The notes under the pieces were generated by a model that searched no databases, was not told the origin of the DNA, and saw only the letters and a program-made list of their open reading frames with translations. 64,000 bases of DNA, from the NCBI GenBank assembly GCA_027320105.1, contig DAHVMA010000053.1, positions 24,317 through 88,316 of the forward strand, in the 5' to 3' direction. The number at the start of each line of letters is the position of its first letter. Position 1 is the stretch's first letter. A program made the translations under genes and the position numbers. This document shows positions 40,772 through 50,430 of the stretch, piece by piece. This DNA comes from JAKAQB01 sp027320105. GTDB lineage: Bacteria > Actinomycetota > Acidimicrobiia > Acidimicrobiales > Palsa-688.

Positions 40772-41108
40772 GCTCGACGCTGCCGCTCAACCGCCAGGAG
40801 TTGGCCCGAAATTATCCCATCCCCGACGAGCCCGGGGGTGGGGCCTGATCCCCGTGTGCAGTCTGGTCTCGATCGCCTGATTGGCCTGTCTTCAACCCGG
40901 ACCCGAGCGCGTGAGACAGCGCAAAGTGGCACCCACAACGCGCAAGCGCTCCGCGGAGGATCCACCAACTCGGCAACGGCTGGGGCAGCCGCTTTGGCCC
41001 TTGTGGTCGGGACTCTGCTTAGGGATGCCGCCCGGTATGCCGATGAGGAGTCCAGATGTCGGGCGCCGCGCGCCGCTGCGGCGATCCCGAAGCGAGAGAG
41101 CACAGCCG
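40772..41108. other. 337-nt gap
   Basis: Holds only a 26-codon frame (GTG 40768 to TGA 40848; VSSTLPLNRQELARNYPIPD) coupled to the MMPL stop, and the leader of the next gene. No promoter motif stands out. Confidence 0.3.
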
Positions 41109-42128
41109 ATGCAGACCCGCATGCCGAACTCGTTCAACACCGAGGTAGCCGCCTGGACGAGGGCTTTCTTCTCTCGCCCCAACCAGACCGGAGCGGTGCT
41201 CTGGGCCGGAGCCGCTGTTGCGGCGATCTCGGTTCTCCCCCTCGGGCACTGGACGCGTCGCTCGTTTCTCGCCCTGATCGTCATTGCCGTGGTTTGCGGT
41301 GCCGTCTGCACTGCCCGGCTGGTTACCCGTAGGCGACTTCCCTGTTGGGCGCTGCATGCCGACGTCGGGCTGGCCACGGTGCTGGTGAGCGTCCTCGCGG
41401 CCATCGGTGCGACCAACGACGTCCCGTTTGCCGATCTCTACGTCTGGGTCACGCTCTTCGCCGTGCTCTACTTCCGCCTCCGCGCCGCGGTCGCGCACAT
41501 CGCTGCCGCGGGAGCTGCCTATGCGGTCGTGCTCGCCTTCGGCCCGGGAGACGCCGATCCCTGGGCTGCGTGGCTGGCAGTTTTCGGTACCGCTGCAGTG
41601 GCCGCGGCGGTCGTGTCCGGCCTCGTGGGCGTGCTGCGGGTAGCCGCGCGAGAGGACCCCCTTACCGGGCTAGCCAATCGGCGCTCATGGGACGAGCGCG
41701 TCGAGGACGAACTGGAACGGTCCCGGCGTACCGGCGTCGCAGTGTCGGTCGCGATGTTCGACCTCGACGACTTCAAGGCGATCAACGACACCAGCGGCCA
41801 CGCCACCGGTGACCGCCTGCTTCAACAGCTCGCACACGCCTGGCAAGCAGCGGTCCGCGGGGGCGGAGACTTTCTCGCCCGCCTCGGCGGCGACGAGTTC
41901 GGCCTGCTCGCGCCGGGCTCCGACGAGACCGGGATCCGCAGGCTGGCCAAGCGGCTCGCTGACGTTCTTCCAGATGAGGTCACGGCGTCCGTCGGTGTCG
42001 CCACCTGGGACCGGACCGAGAGCGCCTCCGACCTGCTGCGACGGGCCGATCGGGCCATGTACCGGACCAAGCGGCGCCGGCCGCAACGTCACCGTGTCGC
42101 AGCTCGCCCGGCGCCTCGACATCAATGA
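41109..42128 (+). CDS. Membrane-bound diguanylate cyclase (GGDEF)
   Basis: 339 residues from ATG 41109. About five to six hydrophobic helices (residues 28-175, a MASE-like sensor with no clear ligand motif) then a GGDEF domain: DPLTGLANRRSW (183-194), MFDLDDFKAINDTSGHATGD (216-235) and the active-site GGDEF at 260-264. It should make cyclic di-GMP. The residues five before GGDEF (GDFLARL) do not form the RxxD inhibitory site, so feedback inhibition is not expected. No EAL gene is nearby. Confidence 0.9.
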   Translation: MQTRMPNSFNTEVAAWTRAFFSRPNQTGAVLWAGAAVAAISVLPLGHWTRRSFLALIVIAVVCGAVCTARLVTRRRLPCWALHADVGLATVLVSVLAAIGATNDVPFADLYVWVTLFAVLYFRLRAAVAHIAAAGAAYAVVLAFGPGDADPWAAWLAVFGTAAVAAAVVSGLVGVLRVAAREDPLTGLANRRSWDERVEDELERSRRTGVAVSVAMFDLDDFKAINDTSGHATGDRLLQQLAHAWQAAVRGGGDFLARLGGDEFGLLAPGSDETGIRRLAKRLADVLPDEVTASVGVATWDRTESASDLLRRADRAMYRTKRRRPQRHRVAARPAPRHQ

Positions 42129-42264
42129 GAGCGCGGCCACGGCCGACCCCTGGAGCCGATCCTGGGCCATGTCATGCTGGCAAGCGCCAGGTGGAGTGGA
42201 GCGGTTGGCCGAGCTGGTCTTCTGAAGATCTGATCGTTGCTGACACCGCCGCCGGTCGACTCAC

Positions 42265-42942
42265 TCAGGACGGCAGCTTCCAGACGAAGGCGAAGTAGCA
42301 CGCGGACGCCAGGACGACGCAGGCGTGCCAGATCTCGTGGTAGCCGAAGACCGAGGGGAACGGGTCCGGCCAGCGGCGGGCGAAGACCGCCGCGCCCAGC
42401 GTGTAGAGCAGGCCGGTGGCGGCGAGGAGGACAAGTTCGACGGCCGGCAGGGTGCGCACGGCGGCGGGCAGGGCGACTACCGCCATCCAGCCGAGCACCA
42501 TGTAGAGCACCGCCCCGACCACGCGGCTGCGCCCGAAGCCGAACACCTTCATGCCGAGACCGGCGGCACCCACCGCCAGGCTCATGCCGAGCAGCACCGC
42601 CCCGAGCGTCCCGCCCACGGCCTTCTGGCAGAACGGGATGTAGGACAACACGATGAACAGGTAGATCACGGCGTGGTCGGCTTGCCGCCACCGCTGTCGG
42701 GCGCCGGCGGAGACCGGGGCGAGGTGGTAGGCGGCGCTCACGGCGAAGAGAGCGACCAGGCCGGCACCGTACCCCCAGGTGGCCGGGGTGGGCCGGTGCA
42801 AGCCCAGCGCGACTGCCGCCGGCACCGAGACGACTGCTGCCCACCGGTGGAGCCGGCCCCGCCACGCCGGAGCCAGGTCCGTCCCCGTCGGGCGCAGCAC
42901 CCGGCGTCCTGCCCGGGCCGGTTCCACGTTGTCGTGCACCAC
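42265..42942 (-). CDS. Hemolysin III / PAQR-family membrane protein
   Basis: 225 residues with seven hydrophobic segments. The PAQR metal residues are seen in SAAYHLAP, QADHAVIYLFI and FGYHEIWHACV (HxxxH). Bacterial members (YqfA-type) are probably metal-dependent hydrolases or homeostasis factors; haemolysis is historical. Stands alone on the minus strand. Confidence 0.88.
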   Translation of the reverse strand: MVHDNVEPARAGRRVLRPTGTDLAPAWRGRLHRWAAVVSVPAAVALGLHRPTPATWGYGAGLVALFAVSAAYHLAPVSAGARQRWRQADHAVIYLFIVLSYIPFCQKAVGGTLGAVLLGMSLAVGAAGLGMKVFGFGRSRVVGAVLYMVLGWMAVVALPAAVRTLPAVELVLLAATGLLYTLGAAVFARRWPDPFPSVFGYHEIWHACVVLASACYFAFVWKLPS

Positions 42943-43303
42943 CCGCGGACCCTACCTGGCGGAGGTTTCTGCGCCCAATAGCGGAGGAGCTGAGCTGCGG
43001 CTTCGGCTCTCCGCCGCTCGATCATCAACGACGATAACGGGTCGGCGACCAGGTTGGCCAGGGCACCCTTCCGCTCGCAGCGTGCGCCACACCGTCGAGG
43101 CGGAGATGGCCGCCGCCACCGCCCGGGGTGACCAGCTTGCCCCCAGCTCTTTGCAACTCGACCGTGACAGGCTGTCGTCCAGACCTACGGCGACCGGAGC
43201 CCCGTGCCCAGCCGGAAGAGACAGTCCATGCAACACGGGGAATCCCGGCCCTTTCAGGACCGGGATGCGTCAAGACTACTGGGGCGGAGGTGTGCGAACC
43301 GCA
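42943..43303. other. 361-nt gap with a possible transposase HTH scrap
   Basis: A minus-strand stretch near 43122-43066 reads AVAAAISASTVWRTLRAEG, which resembles the HTH of IS630-type transposases (SxSTVWRxL). Both flanks are out of phase. Nothing else is supported. Confidence 0.3.
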
Positions 43304-44455
43304 TCAAGAAGACCAGGTGGTGAGAAGGAAGCTGCCCGAGCGCGCCTCGAAGACCGCCTTCAAGGCGAGCTCCGCGCCGTCGGAAAGGGCCACGCCGTCT
43401 GTGACGACTCCCGAGCGGACCGTGGAACCCTCCACTTCGAGAGTGGTCTCCAGCGCCGCCAGGTTGCCGACCACCTGCTGGCCGGAGAGGTCGGTGACCG
43501 CGGCGTCGAGCGGCAGCCCGATGTGCAGGGCCTTCCACGCTCCGGTGGAGCTCTCCGCTTGACGGAGAGAGGCGAAGAACGCCTCTTGGATGGCGGCGGC
43601 GGCGTCGAGGGGGGAGGGGCTCTGTGACCAGCTCGCGGAGGGATGCCCGGCTACCTGGAGCGCGCCGAGTGGGGTCGGGTTGGCGGCCAGGGTGTCGACC
43701 GTTGCCCAAGAAGCGGGAACGCCCGAAGAGGGGGTGGCGCTTCGCTTCGGGGCGGAGGTCGAAGCGGGGGTGGGGGTGGCGGTCGGGTGCCCGATCTGGG
43801 CGGCGGTGAGCACGAAGCGCTGGGTGGTGAAGAACAGGGCGTCGAGCGGGTAGCAGGTGACGAGCACGAGCCGGCCGGCGAGGTTCGCTACCGGGGTGCC
43901 GGCCGGCACCACCCGCGAGGAGACGACCCGGTACCGCACCGTCTCGCAAGGGTCGACGACCGAGACGACCTGGCCGGGACGGAGCCTCGGCAGGCGGTGG
44001 AACCAGGTCACGTCGTGGCCGTCGAGCACGACGGTCCCTGTCCCCGCCGGCCAGGCGGACGCCGGGTCGTGGCCGACGGCGACCGCGAGCACGCTGGCCG
44101 TGGCTCCCTGGAGCACCGGGGCGCTGAGCCCGATGGCGGGGATCTCCAGCAGCGCCGCCGGCCGCCCGGCCCCCGAGGTCGGGACGGGACACGAAGATGC
44201 GGTCCTTGCCTCAGCAGAGGTTGGGGGAGCCGACGAGCGGAACGGTGGGGAAGTCCGGTTTGCCTTGGCGATAGCGGAGCGCTCCGCTGCGATGAGCGCC
44301 CCACCGACGGCCGAGGATCGAGCGTAGAAGCCGGCGACGTGGACCACCAGGGCTACCGCCACGATCAGCAGTCCGGTCCCGACCGAGCCGACGACGACAG
44401 GTGGCAGGCGCCGGGGACGGGCGTGGCGGAGCCGACCCATCTCGTTATCGGCCAC
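43304..44455 (-). CDS. Sortase (class D/E-like) with a long C-terminal extension
   Basis: 383 residues. Membrane anchor at about 20-42, linker, then sortase fold from about 102: LLEIPAIGLSAPVLQGAT, TVVLDGHDVTWFHRL with the catalytic His147, LVLVTCYPLD with Cys201 and FTTQRFVL with Arg213. A further ~150 residues follow the fold (about 235-383), beginning with a Thr/Pro/Ser linker; this extra domain is unusual and unrecognised. It links proteins with TG-type sorting signals to the cell wall; the protein encoded at 47326-48054 has such a signal and is the obvious substrate. Overlaps the membrane protein gene by 11 nt. Confidence 0.88.
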   Translation of the reverse strand: MADNEMGRLRHARPRRLPPVVVGSVGTGLLIVAVALVVHVAGFYARSSAVGGALIAAERSAIAKANRTSPPFRSSAPPTSAEARTASSCPVPTSGAGRPAALLEIPAIGLSAPVLQGATASVLAVAVGHDPASAWPAGTGTVVLDGHDVTWFHRLPRLRPGQVVSVVDPCETVRYRVVSSRVVPAGTPVANLAGRLVLVTCYPLDALFFTTQRFVLTAAQIGHPTATPTPASTSAPKRSATPSSGVPASWATVDTLAANPTPLGALQVAGHPSASWSQSPSPLDAAAAIQEAFFASLRQAESSTGAWKALHIGLPLDAAVTDLSGQQVVGNLAALETTLEVEGSTVRSGVVTDGVALSDGAELALKAVFEARSGSFLLTTWSS

Positions 44456-46529
44456 CGGTCGAGGTCCAGGTCTCCGAGACGATGGGCGAGTAGCCGAAGG
44501 GGAACCCGGCCTTGCCGACAGCCCAGGCCTGGAAGTACAGCGGGTCGGGCTGGGCTTGGGTGTCTCGCACGACGAAGGTGGCGACGCCCTGGCGGTTGGT
44601 GCGGATGCTGACGGGGCTCTGGCCTTCGGGGTGGCCGTTGATGGATGCCTCGGCGGGGATGAGCTGGCTCTCCCCGTAGATCACCTGTCCGAGGAACACC
44701 GGCACCCCAGCTTTGCGCACCGGGGCGCCGAAGGCGGAGCGCAGCTCGACGCTGACACGGATCGAGGCTCCGCGAGGTGCCGGCGCGAAGTAGTTCGGGG
44801 TGAGGCGGAGCTGGTAGGGCTCGGCGGTGTAGGGGGCGGAGACCGAGACCGTCTCGGGGGCGTTGGTGACCGCTTCGAGCTGGAAGCGGGAGGTGATGCC
44901 GGGCATGGAGCCGACGTTGGGGGCCTCCAGGCTGACCGTCGCCGAGGAGTGGGGGGCCAGGCTGGTCGGGCCGGAGACCACCTCCCAGAACGAGGTCATC
45001 TGCCCGATCGAGTCGGTCCCGTAATGCGGGGCGAGACGGCGCCCGGTGGTGTTGGTCACGCGGGCTTCTACCTGCCACACCCGCTCGAACTGGCCGTTTG
45101 TGCGCACCGAGGCGATTCGCATTCGCAGCGGAGACGGAGAGCCGACTGCCATGCCGGCCACTGCGAGGCCGGGCAGGAGCGCCCCGACGACCATCCAGGT
45201 CGGGGTGTGGTACCGGGATGTCTCGGTCCTGGCAGGTGGTGGTGGGGTGGTCGCGAACGCCACCATCCACACGGCGACGAGCGTCATCCAGTACTCGGCG
45301 AGGCTGCGCGACGGCCACCACAAGGCGACCGAGGGCAGGACCAGCGCTGCGCGCCACAGCCGGTCGAAGCGCAGCGCCAGCGCTGCCAGCAGCCCGAGGA
45401 GCAGGAGGATGGCCCCGTCGCTGAACAGCTTCAGGTTGCCTCCGCCGACACCGGCGAAGGTGGCGAGGTCGACGAGACCCTGGCCGTAGGGGATGGCGTG
45501 CTGGGTGATCGGTCCGAGGATCCCTGCCAACCACGCTGTCGGGTTCATAGCGGCGAACGGGAGGTTGATGGCGGTGAAGACTGCTGTGGCGAGACCGACG
45601 TAACGGGAGAGCACCCCGGTCGCAGGCCGGGTGCCGAGCTCGCGTCGTCGGCAAACGAAGATGCCGAGCGCGACGAACGGGGCGATGAACCAGGCGAGCT
45701 GGGTGGTGGCGACCGCCACACCCATCGAACCGGCCGCGATCCGACCTCGCCACCCGAGCCTTCCGCCGGCGCCGACCTCGCTCCAGCGCCAGGCGACGAG
45801 CACGAGGGCGGGGAACGCGAAGATGGCGATGTCCCCGGAGACGACGTAGCCGAACAGGATCGGGAGGTCGACGGTGGCGATGACTGCGAGCCCCCGCCAC
45901 TGGCGGGGCAAGATGAGAAAGGCGAGGACCAGCCCGGCGAGGCCGGAGGTGAGGTTGGCGATGATCACCGACTGCACGCCACCGCTGATGAGAACAAACA
46001 GCGCCGTCCACAGCACCGACCAGGCGGGGTAGCCGAGGCTCCCGACCACCTTGCCGTTGAGCAGGTAGGTCGCGTACTGGATCGGCACCCCGTAGCGGTC
46101 GAGCGCTGGTGCCAGGTTGGCCCCGTAGGGGTCTCGGCCGTGGAGGAGCAAGGTGGCCGCGTACTGGACGAACGCGGCCTCGTCGGTGCCGTAGCTCGGG
46201 TTGGCGACCAGCACGCTCGCCGCCCAGGCCAGCAGGGTCCCTATCCCGGCGAGGAGCACCGCGACGTCGACGACGGTCATCTGCCGACGGCTGCGAGCGG
46301 TCATCGCCCCGAGCGCGAGGAGCATGCTGGCGAGGGACAGGAGCACGGCGAAGGCGCCCGCGGAGGGGACCTCGATGATCCCCGCCCAGATCGAGAACGC
46401 CGGCCCGGCGAGGCCGATAGCAGCGAGCGCGGAGATCACCCGGTGGGCGTGGGTGGGGGGACGGCTCCGGTCGCCGGGCTCAGCAGGGGAGACGCCGAGC
46501 TCGGCGGCGTCGACAGTGGTGGATGACAT
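44445..46529 (-). CDS. Large polytopic membrane protein (GT87-like) with an Ig-like C-terminal domain
   Basis: 694 residues from ATG 46529. Ten or more hydrophobic helices (about 35-470), with the loop YGTDEAAFVQYAATLLLHGR DPYG near the first helices, a pattern of GT-C polyprenol-phosphate mannosyltransferases and GT87-like proteins. From about 480 to 694 it is beta-rich and outside the membrane, with GAPVRKAGVPVFL and TNRQGVATFVVRD resembling Big-type Ig folds. It may glycosylate secreted surface proteins using mannose from the adjacent DPM synthase. The activity is inferred from the cluster. Confidence 0.65.
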   Translation of the reverse strand: MSSTTVDAAELGVSPAEPGDRSRPPTHAHRVISALAAIGLAGPAFSIWAGIIEVPSAGAFAVLLSLASMLLALGAMTARSRRQMTVVDVAVLLAGIGTLLAWAASVLVANPSYGTDEAAFVQYAATLLLHGRDPYGANLAPALDRYGVPIQYATYLLNGKVVGSLGYPAWSVLWTALFVLISGGVQSVIIANLTSGLAGLVLAFLILPRQWRGLAVIATVDLPILFGYVVSGDIAIFAFPALVLVAWRWSEVGAGGRLGWRGRIAAGSMGVAVATTQLAWFIAPFVALGIFVCRRRELGTRPATGVLSRYVGLATAVFTAINLPFAAMNPTAWLAGILGPITQHAIPYGQGLVDLATFAGVGGGNLKLFSDGAILLLLGLLAALALRFDRLWRAALVLPSVALWWPSRSLAEYWMTLVAVWMVAFATTPPPPARTETSRYHTPTWMVVGALLPGLAVAGMAVGSPSPLRMRIASVRTNGQFERVWQVEARVTNTTGRRLAPHYGTDSIGQMTSFWEVVSGPTSLAPHSSATVSLEAPNVGSMPGITSRFQLEAVTNAPETVSVSAPYTAEPYQLRLTPNYFAPAPRGASIRVSVELRSAFGAPVRKAGVPVFLGQVIYGESQLIPAEASINGHPEGQSPVSIRTNRQGVATFVVRDTQAQPDPLYFQAWAVGKAGFPFGYSPIVSETWTSTGGR

Positions 46530-46573
46530 GGACGGGTGTGTGTGCCGGTAGCCCGGGGCGGTACCGCCCTGGC

Positions 46574-47329
46574 TCAGGTGGCCGGGGCGGTGGTGGTGAC
46601 CGAAGGGGGGAGGTCGGGGCGCCGAGCCCGGCAGGCCCAGGTGACCCGGAGCCCCTCGGCCATGATCGCCGTGCTCATCTTCGACTCGCCGGCGGCCCGG
46701 GGCCCGAAGCGGATCGGGATCTCTACCACCCGGGCCCCGGCGTCGAGGTAGGCGCGCAGGCTGACCACCTGGAACCCGAACCCCGCCACGTCGAGAGCTT
46801 CCCAATCGACCCGGGAGAGCAGCGAGGCCCGGAAGGCCCGGAACCCGCTGGTGAGGTCGGCGACCTCGATGGCGGTGACCCGCCGGGCGTAGAACCCGGC
46901 GGCCCGGCTGAGCGCCTTGCGCCACGGCGAGCCGAGCCCCTCGGCCGAGCCGCCCGGGACGTATCGCGATCCGATCACCGCGTCGGCCCCCGCGTCGAGC
47001 GCGGTGAGCATTGCGGGGATCGACGCGGGGTCGTGGGAGCCGTCGGCGTCCATCTCCACCACCCGGTCGTAGCGGGCTTCGAGTGCCGCGGCGAAGCCGT
47101 CCACGTACGCGCTGCCGAGCCCGGAGCGTGCCGGGCGGCGGAGCAGCCGGACCCGTCCGGGGTGGGCGGCCGCTGCCGCGGCGACCACCTCCCCGGTGCC
47201 GTCAGGGGAGCTGTCGTCGACCACCAGCACGTCGACCGGCACGCCGGGCAACGCGAGGATCGCGTCGATCAGCCTGCCGATGTTGCCGGCCTCCTCGAAG
47301 GTCGGCGTGACGACGACGGTTCGCATCAC
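46574..47329 (-). CDS. Polyprenol-phosphate mannose synthase (GT2)
   Basis: 251 residues. VVTPTFEEAGNIGRLIDAIL, VLVVDDSSPDGTGEV and the DxD-like EMDADGSHDPASIP belong to the DPM1-type GT2 enzymes, which move mannose from GDP-mannose to a polyprenol phosphate. LTSGFRAFRASLL and the FGPRAAGESKMS loop are also typical. The product feeds membrane mannosyltransferases such as its neighbour. The start overlaps the cell-wall protein gene stop by 4 nt (ATGA). Confidence 0.9.
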   Translation of the reverse strand: MMRTVVVTPTFEEAGNIGRLIDAILALPGVPVDVLVVDDSSPDGTGEVVAAAAAAHPGRVRLLRRPARSGLGSAYVDGFAAALEARYDRVVEMDADGSHDPASIPAMLTALDAGADAVIGSRYVPGGSAEGLGSPWRKALSRAAGFYARRVTAIEVADLTSGFRAFRASLLSRVDWEALDVAGFGFQVVSLRAYLDAGARVVEIPIRFGPRAAGESKMSTAIMAEGLRVTWACRARRPDLPPSVTTTAPAT

Positions 47330-48054
47330 GCAGCGCTGCGGCGCCGGCGGAACGCGGCGGCGATGGCGGCGAGGCCGGTTGCTGCGGCTGCGCCGGCGGC
47401 CAGCTCCTCACCGAGGAAGGGCTTGCCGGTGTGCACGGTCGTGGCTCCGGGAACGTTCGGCGGAACGGTGGTCTTGGGGACCGTGGTCTTGGGCGGCGGC
47501 ACGACGACGAAGGTCGGGTCGGAGGTGAGCTCGATGTGCGCCGAGCCATACCCTATGTTGTAGTGGCCCTTGTAGGTGGTGTAACCCACCCCGTCGTAGA
47601 CCCTGACCACGTCCCCCGTGACGATGTTCGGGTCGGCGATGGTCAAGGTCACCGGAAGAAGGAAGGTCTGCCCGGTGAGCACCTTGCCGGTCACCGGGTT
47701 CGAGAAGACGACCTCGACTCCGGCGATCCCATTGAGCACGGTGAGGTTGCTGGGTTTGATGATCGTCACCTGCGTCGGGGTGGTGAAGTCGGGGGCAGGC
47801 ACAGATATCTTGATAAACGTGTTCCCATAGCTGCCGTATAGCTGGCCGCCGGCGCTGCCGAACGTCTTCGAGGAGACGACCTTGATGAAGCCTCCGGCGG
47901 AGGGAGCCGACGAAGGGCCGCCGGGACCGTAACCGGAGCCGGCGGCCAGAGCGGGGGACGCCCCGGCCAGGCCGGCGATCGCGAGGACGGCCCCGGCAGC
48001 GACACCTCGGGCTCCGAGGCGTCGCAAGCTACGACAGGTGGTGTCGTTAGGCAC
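47326..48054 (-). CDS. Secreted cell-wall-anchored protein with TG-type sortase signal
   Basis: 242 residues from GTG 48054 (TAGGAG upstream). Signal peptide (RRLGARGVAAGAVLAIAGLA ... ALA, cleavage about 38), a beta-rich Ser/Gly/Thr body, a Pro/Thr linker (VPPPKTTVPKTTVPPNVPG), then VHTGKPF at about 207, a hydrophobic stretch and FRRRRSAA at the end. TG + hydrophobic + Arg tail is the sortase sorting signal, here in the class E style (LAxTG/VHTG). It is the predicted substrate of the sortase encoded two genes away and possibly of the mannosyltransferase. Confidence 0.8.
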   Translation of the reverse strand: MPNDTTCRSLRRLGARGVAAGAVLAIAGLAGASPALAAGSGYGPGGPSSAPSAGGFIKVVSSKTFGSAGGQLYGSYGNTFIKISVPAPDFTTPTQVTIIKPSNLTVLNGIAGVEVVFSNPVTGKVLTGQTFLLPVTLTIADPNIVTGDVVRVYDGVGYTTYKGHYNIGYGSAHIELTSDPTFVVVPPPKTTVPKTTVPPNVPGATTVHTGKPFLGEELAAGAAAATGLAAIAAAFRRRRSAA

Positions 48055-48284
48055 TGGAATCTCCTACTGATCAGTCGGCTAGTATGGGAACGACCGAAAC
48101 ACAATTGGGTATCGTCGCGTAGTGTAGTTGGGCGACCACTCCGCGCGCGGTAGGTACGGTAGCACATCACCACTGTCGGTATCGCGCTTGCCACCTGGAG
48201 GGGTGATGGGCAACATTGCTCGTTCTTCGGGAACGCCGCCGCCCAGTGGTGACCTCCGCAACCGTGACGAGGTGAAGGTCGTCC
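48055..48284. other. 230-nt gap: 5' region of the surface-protein operon
   Basis: More A+T than its surroundings. On the minus strand CATACT (48086-48081) could be a -10 for the surface operon; no convincing -35 is seen. The MFS gene that follows ends at 48285 on the same strand. Confidence 0.35.
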
Positions 48285-49469
48285 TCAACGAGGCTGGCGG
48301 GGGAGGGGGGCAGCGAGAATCACTGCTGCGGTGGCGAGGACGCCGACGGCGAGCAGCGCCACACCTGGCCAGGCCCAGTGCTGCCAGGCGAGACCCGGGA
48401 GGTAGCCGCCGAGGGCGCCGGCGGCGTAGTAGCAGCTGAAGTAGACGCCGCTCGCAGTGCCGCGGTCCACCTCGGCCGATGCTGCGACGCCGAGTTGGAT
48501 GACCGTGACCCCGGAGAACATCCCGGTGGCGAGCATCGCGAGGCCGGCGATCACGGCAGGCAGGGACGGGGCGAGGGTGAGGGCCGTGCCGGCAGCGGCG
48601 GCGGCCAGGGAGGCAACCCCCACCTGCCGCCAGCCCCACCGGTCGGACAGCTTCCCGGCCCCCGGTCCGATCGCGCCGACGACCCACAGGAGGAACACCA
48701 GGCTGCTGGTCTGCGGGCCGAGGCGGAACGGTGCGGCCTGCAGGCGGTACGTGACGTAGGAGAACACGCCGATGAACACGAACAGCAGCGCGCTGCCTGC
48801 GGCGATAGCACGCCGGAGGTGGGGGTTGCGGAGGTGGCCGGCGACGGCGGAGACCCGGCGCGTCGTGTGGCTCGAAGGCGGAGCCTCCGGCAGCGACCGC
48901 CACATCAGCACCGTGCCGGCGCAGGGCAGGACGGCGAGGCTCGCGAGGGCGGCGCGCCAGCCGATGCCCGCAGCGAGGAACGCCACGCCGAGCCGCCCGA
49001 CCAGGCCCCCGACCACGAGGGCGGCGACGTAGTTCCCCATCGCCCTCCCGGCGTGGCGCGAGGAGAACACCTCCCGGATGTAGGGCACGCCCACGGTGAG
49101 CAGGCCCGGCATGCACAATCCCTGGATGGCTCGGCACACCAGCAGCAACGCGAAGTCGGGCACTGCCGCCAGCGCAACGGTCGGGAGCACGAGCAGGCCG
49201 CTGGCGAGCAGGATCGTGTGGCGCCGTCCGTGGCGGTCCGAGTAGGCCCCCCACAGCCAAGCACCGGCGGCGACCAGGAGCACCGTCACCGAGATGCTGA
49301 GCCCGGCCAGGGAAGGGGAAACCCGGAACGCCCGTGACAGCACCGGCAGGATGGCCTGGGTGGAGTACATGGTGGCGAACATCCCGGTGGCTCCGACCAG
49401 GAACCCGAACATCGAAGGCGCCGGCGTGCCGGGGTGCCGCAGCCGGCTGACCGGGGAGGATCGGCTCAC
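48285..49469 (-). CDS. MFS transporter (YnfM/arabinose-efflux-like)
   Basis: 394 residues from GTG 49469, chosen because the first 52 codons of the longer frame (to 49625) are low complexity and would overlap the divergent VIT gene. Twelve hydrophobic helices; motif A is GAYSDRHGRRHTI between helices 2 and 3, with a second GKLSDRWGWRQ after helix 8. A drug or metabolite efflux carrier; the substrate is unknown. Confidence 0.85.
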   Translation of the reverse strand: MSRSSPVSRLRHPGTPAPSMFGFLVGATGMFATMYSTQAILPVLSRAFRVSPSLAGLSISVTVLLVAAGAWLWGAYSDRHGRRHTILLASGLLVLPTVALAAVPDFALLLVCRAIQGLCMPGLLTVGVPYIREVFSSRHAGRAMGNYVAALVVGGLVGRLGVAFLAAGIGWRAALASLAVLPCAGTVLMWRSLPEAPPSSHTTRRVSAVAGHLRNPHLRRAIAAGSALLFVFIGVFSYVTYRLQAAPFRLGPQTSSLVFLLWVVGAIGPGAGKLSDRWGWRQVGVASLAAAAAGTALTLAPSLPAVIAGLAMLATGMFSGVTVIQLGVAASAEVDRGTASGVYFSCYYAAGALGGYLPGLAWQHWAWPGVALLAVGVLATAAVILAAPLPRQPR

Positions 49470-49624
49470 GCTGGCGGTGATGCTACCGATCGCTCCCGCG
49501 CCGGTTGCACCCGGGCCGGCGCGTGCGTGAGGTCGTCCGAAGGCGCGTGCTTCGGCGTCCGGAGTACCGCTCGAGCCCGGCGTGGGCCACTCTGGAGCCG
49601 ACCACCGACGCCCCGAGGTGACCA

Positions 49625-50377
49625 ATGTCGGCTATCCCCGCTCACAACTTGTTGGACACGGTACGGCGTGCTGGGCGCGACCGGGGCGCGAGCCGCCACC
49701 GGGACGTGCAGGGAAGCGCTCCACGAGCAGCCGTCCTCGGTGCGGGTGACGGCCTCTTGACCAACGTCTCTCTTGTCCTCGGCGTCGCCGGGGCCTCCGC
49801 CGCGGGACCGGCCGTGCGCCTGGCCGGGGTGGCGGGGCTCCTGGCGGGTGCGTTCTCGATGGCAGCCGGCGAGCTGGTCTCGGTCCGGGCGCAACACGAG
49901 CTCGTGCGTCGGGAGATCGACGTGGAGGCGGAGGAGTTGCGCACCGATCCGGAGGAGGAGCAGCGCGAGCTGGCGGCGATGTACCGGGCCCGGGGCGTCC
50001 CCGCCGGCGACGCAGACACGGTGGCGAGGATACTGTCGGCCGATCACGCCGTCGCACTCGACACCCATGCTCGGCTCGAGCTCGGGATCGACCCGGACGC
50101 CGTCGGCTCCGCCTCCGCCGCCGCCGTCACGTCGTTCTTCGCCTTCGGCTTCGGGGCGCTCCTCCCGCTCCTGCCGTGGTTCTTCGTCTCCGGGCTGGAC
50201 GGCATCGTCGCCTCGATCGTCGTCGGCGCCCTGGCCGCCTGTGCCCTCGGCGCCACGATCGGAGCGTTCACCGGGCGCGGGGTGGGCCGCACCGCCCTAC
50301 GGCAACTGACGGCGGCGACCGTCGCCGCCGGGGTGACCTTCGCCGTCGGCACACTCCTCGGCACCCACGCCCCCTGA
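49625..50377 (+). CDS. VIT1/CCC1-family Fe2+/Mn2+ transporter
   Basis: 250 residues. DGLLTNVSLVLGVAGASAAG (helix 1) and GAFSMAAGELVSVRAQHELV (helix 2) are the VIT signatures; a Glu-rich cytoplasmic domain (about 95-150) that binds metal follows, then three helices. Moves Fe2+ or Mn2+ out of the cytosol. ATG 49625 has a GAGGTGA in front. Confidence 0.9.
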   Translation: MSAIPAHNLLDTVRRAGRDRGASRHRDVQGSAPRAAVLGAGDGLLTNVSLVLGVAGASAAGPAVRLAGVAGLLAGAFSMAAGELVSVRAQHELVRREIDVEAEELRTDPEEEQRELAAMYRARGVPAGDADTVARILSADHAVALDTHARLELGIDPDAVGSASAAAVTSFFAFGFGALLPLLPWFFVSGLDGIVASIVVGALAACALGATIGAFTGRGVGRTALRQLTAATVAAGVTFAVGTLLGTHAP

Positions 50378-50430
50378 TGCGACCCTCGGCGGGCGGCGCC
50401 ACCCCCTGCCGGTAGGTTGGGGGTCTTCTC

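Noticed and set aside
44556..46526. 656-codon plus-strand frame opposite the large membrane protein
   Set aside because: Asp/Glu/Arg-rich mirror of hydrophobic minus-strand coding; no independent support.
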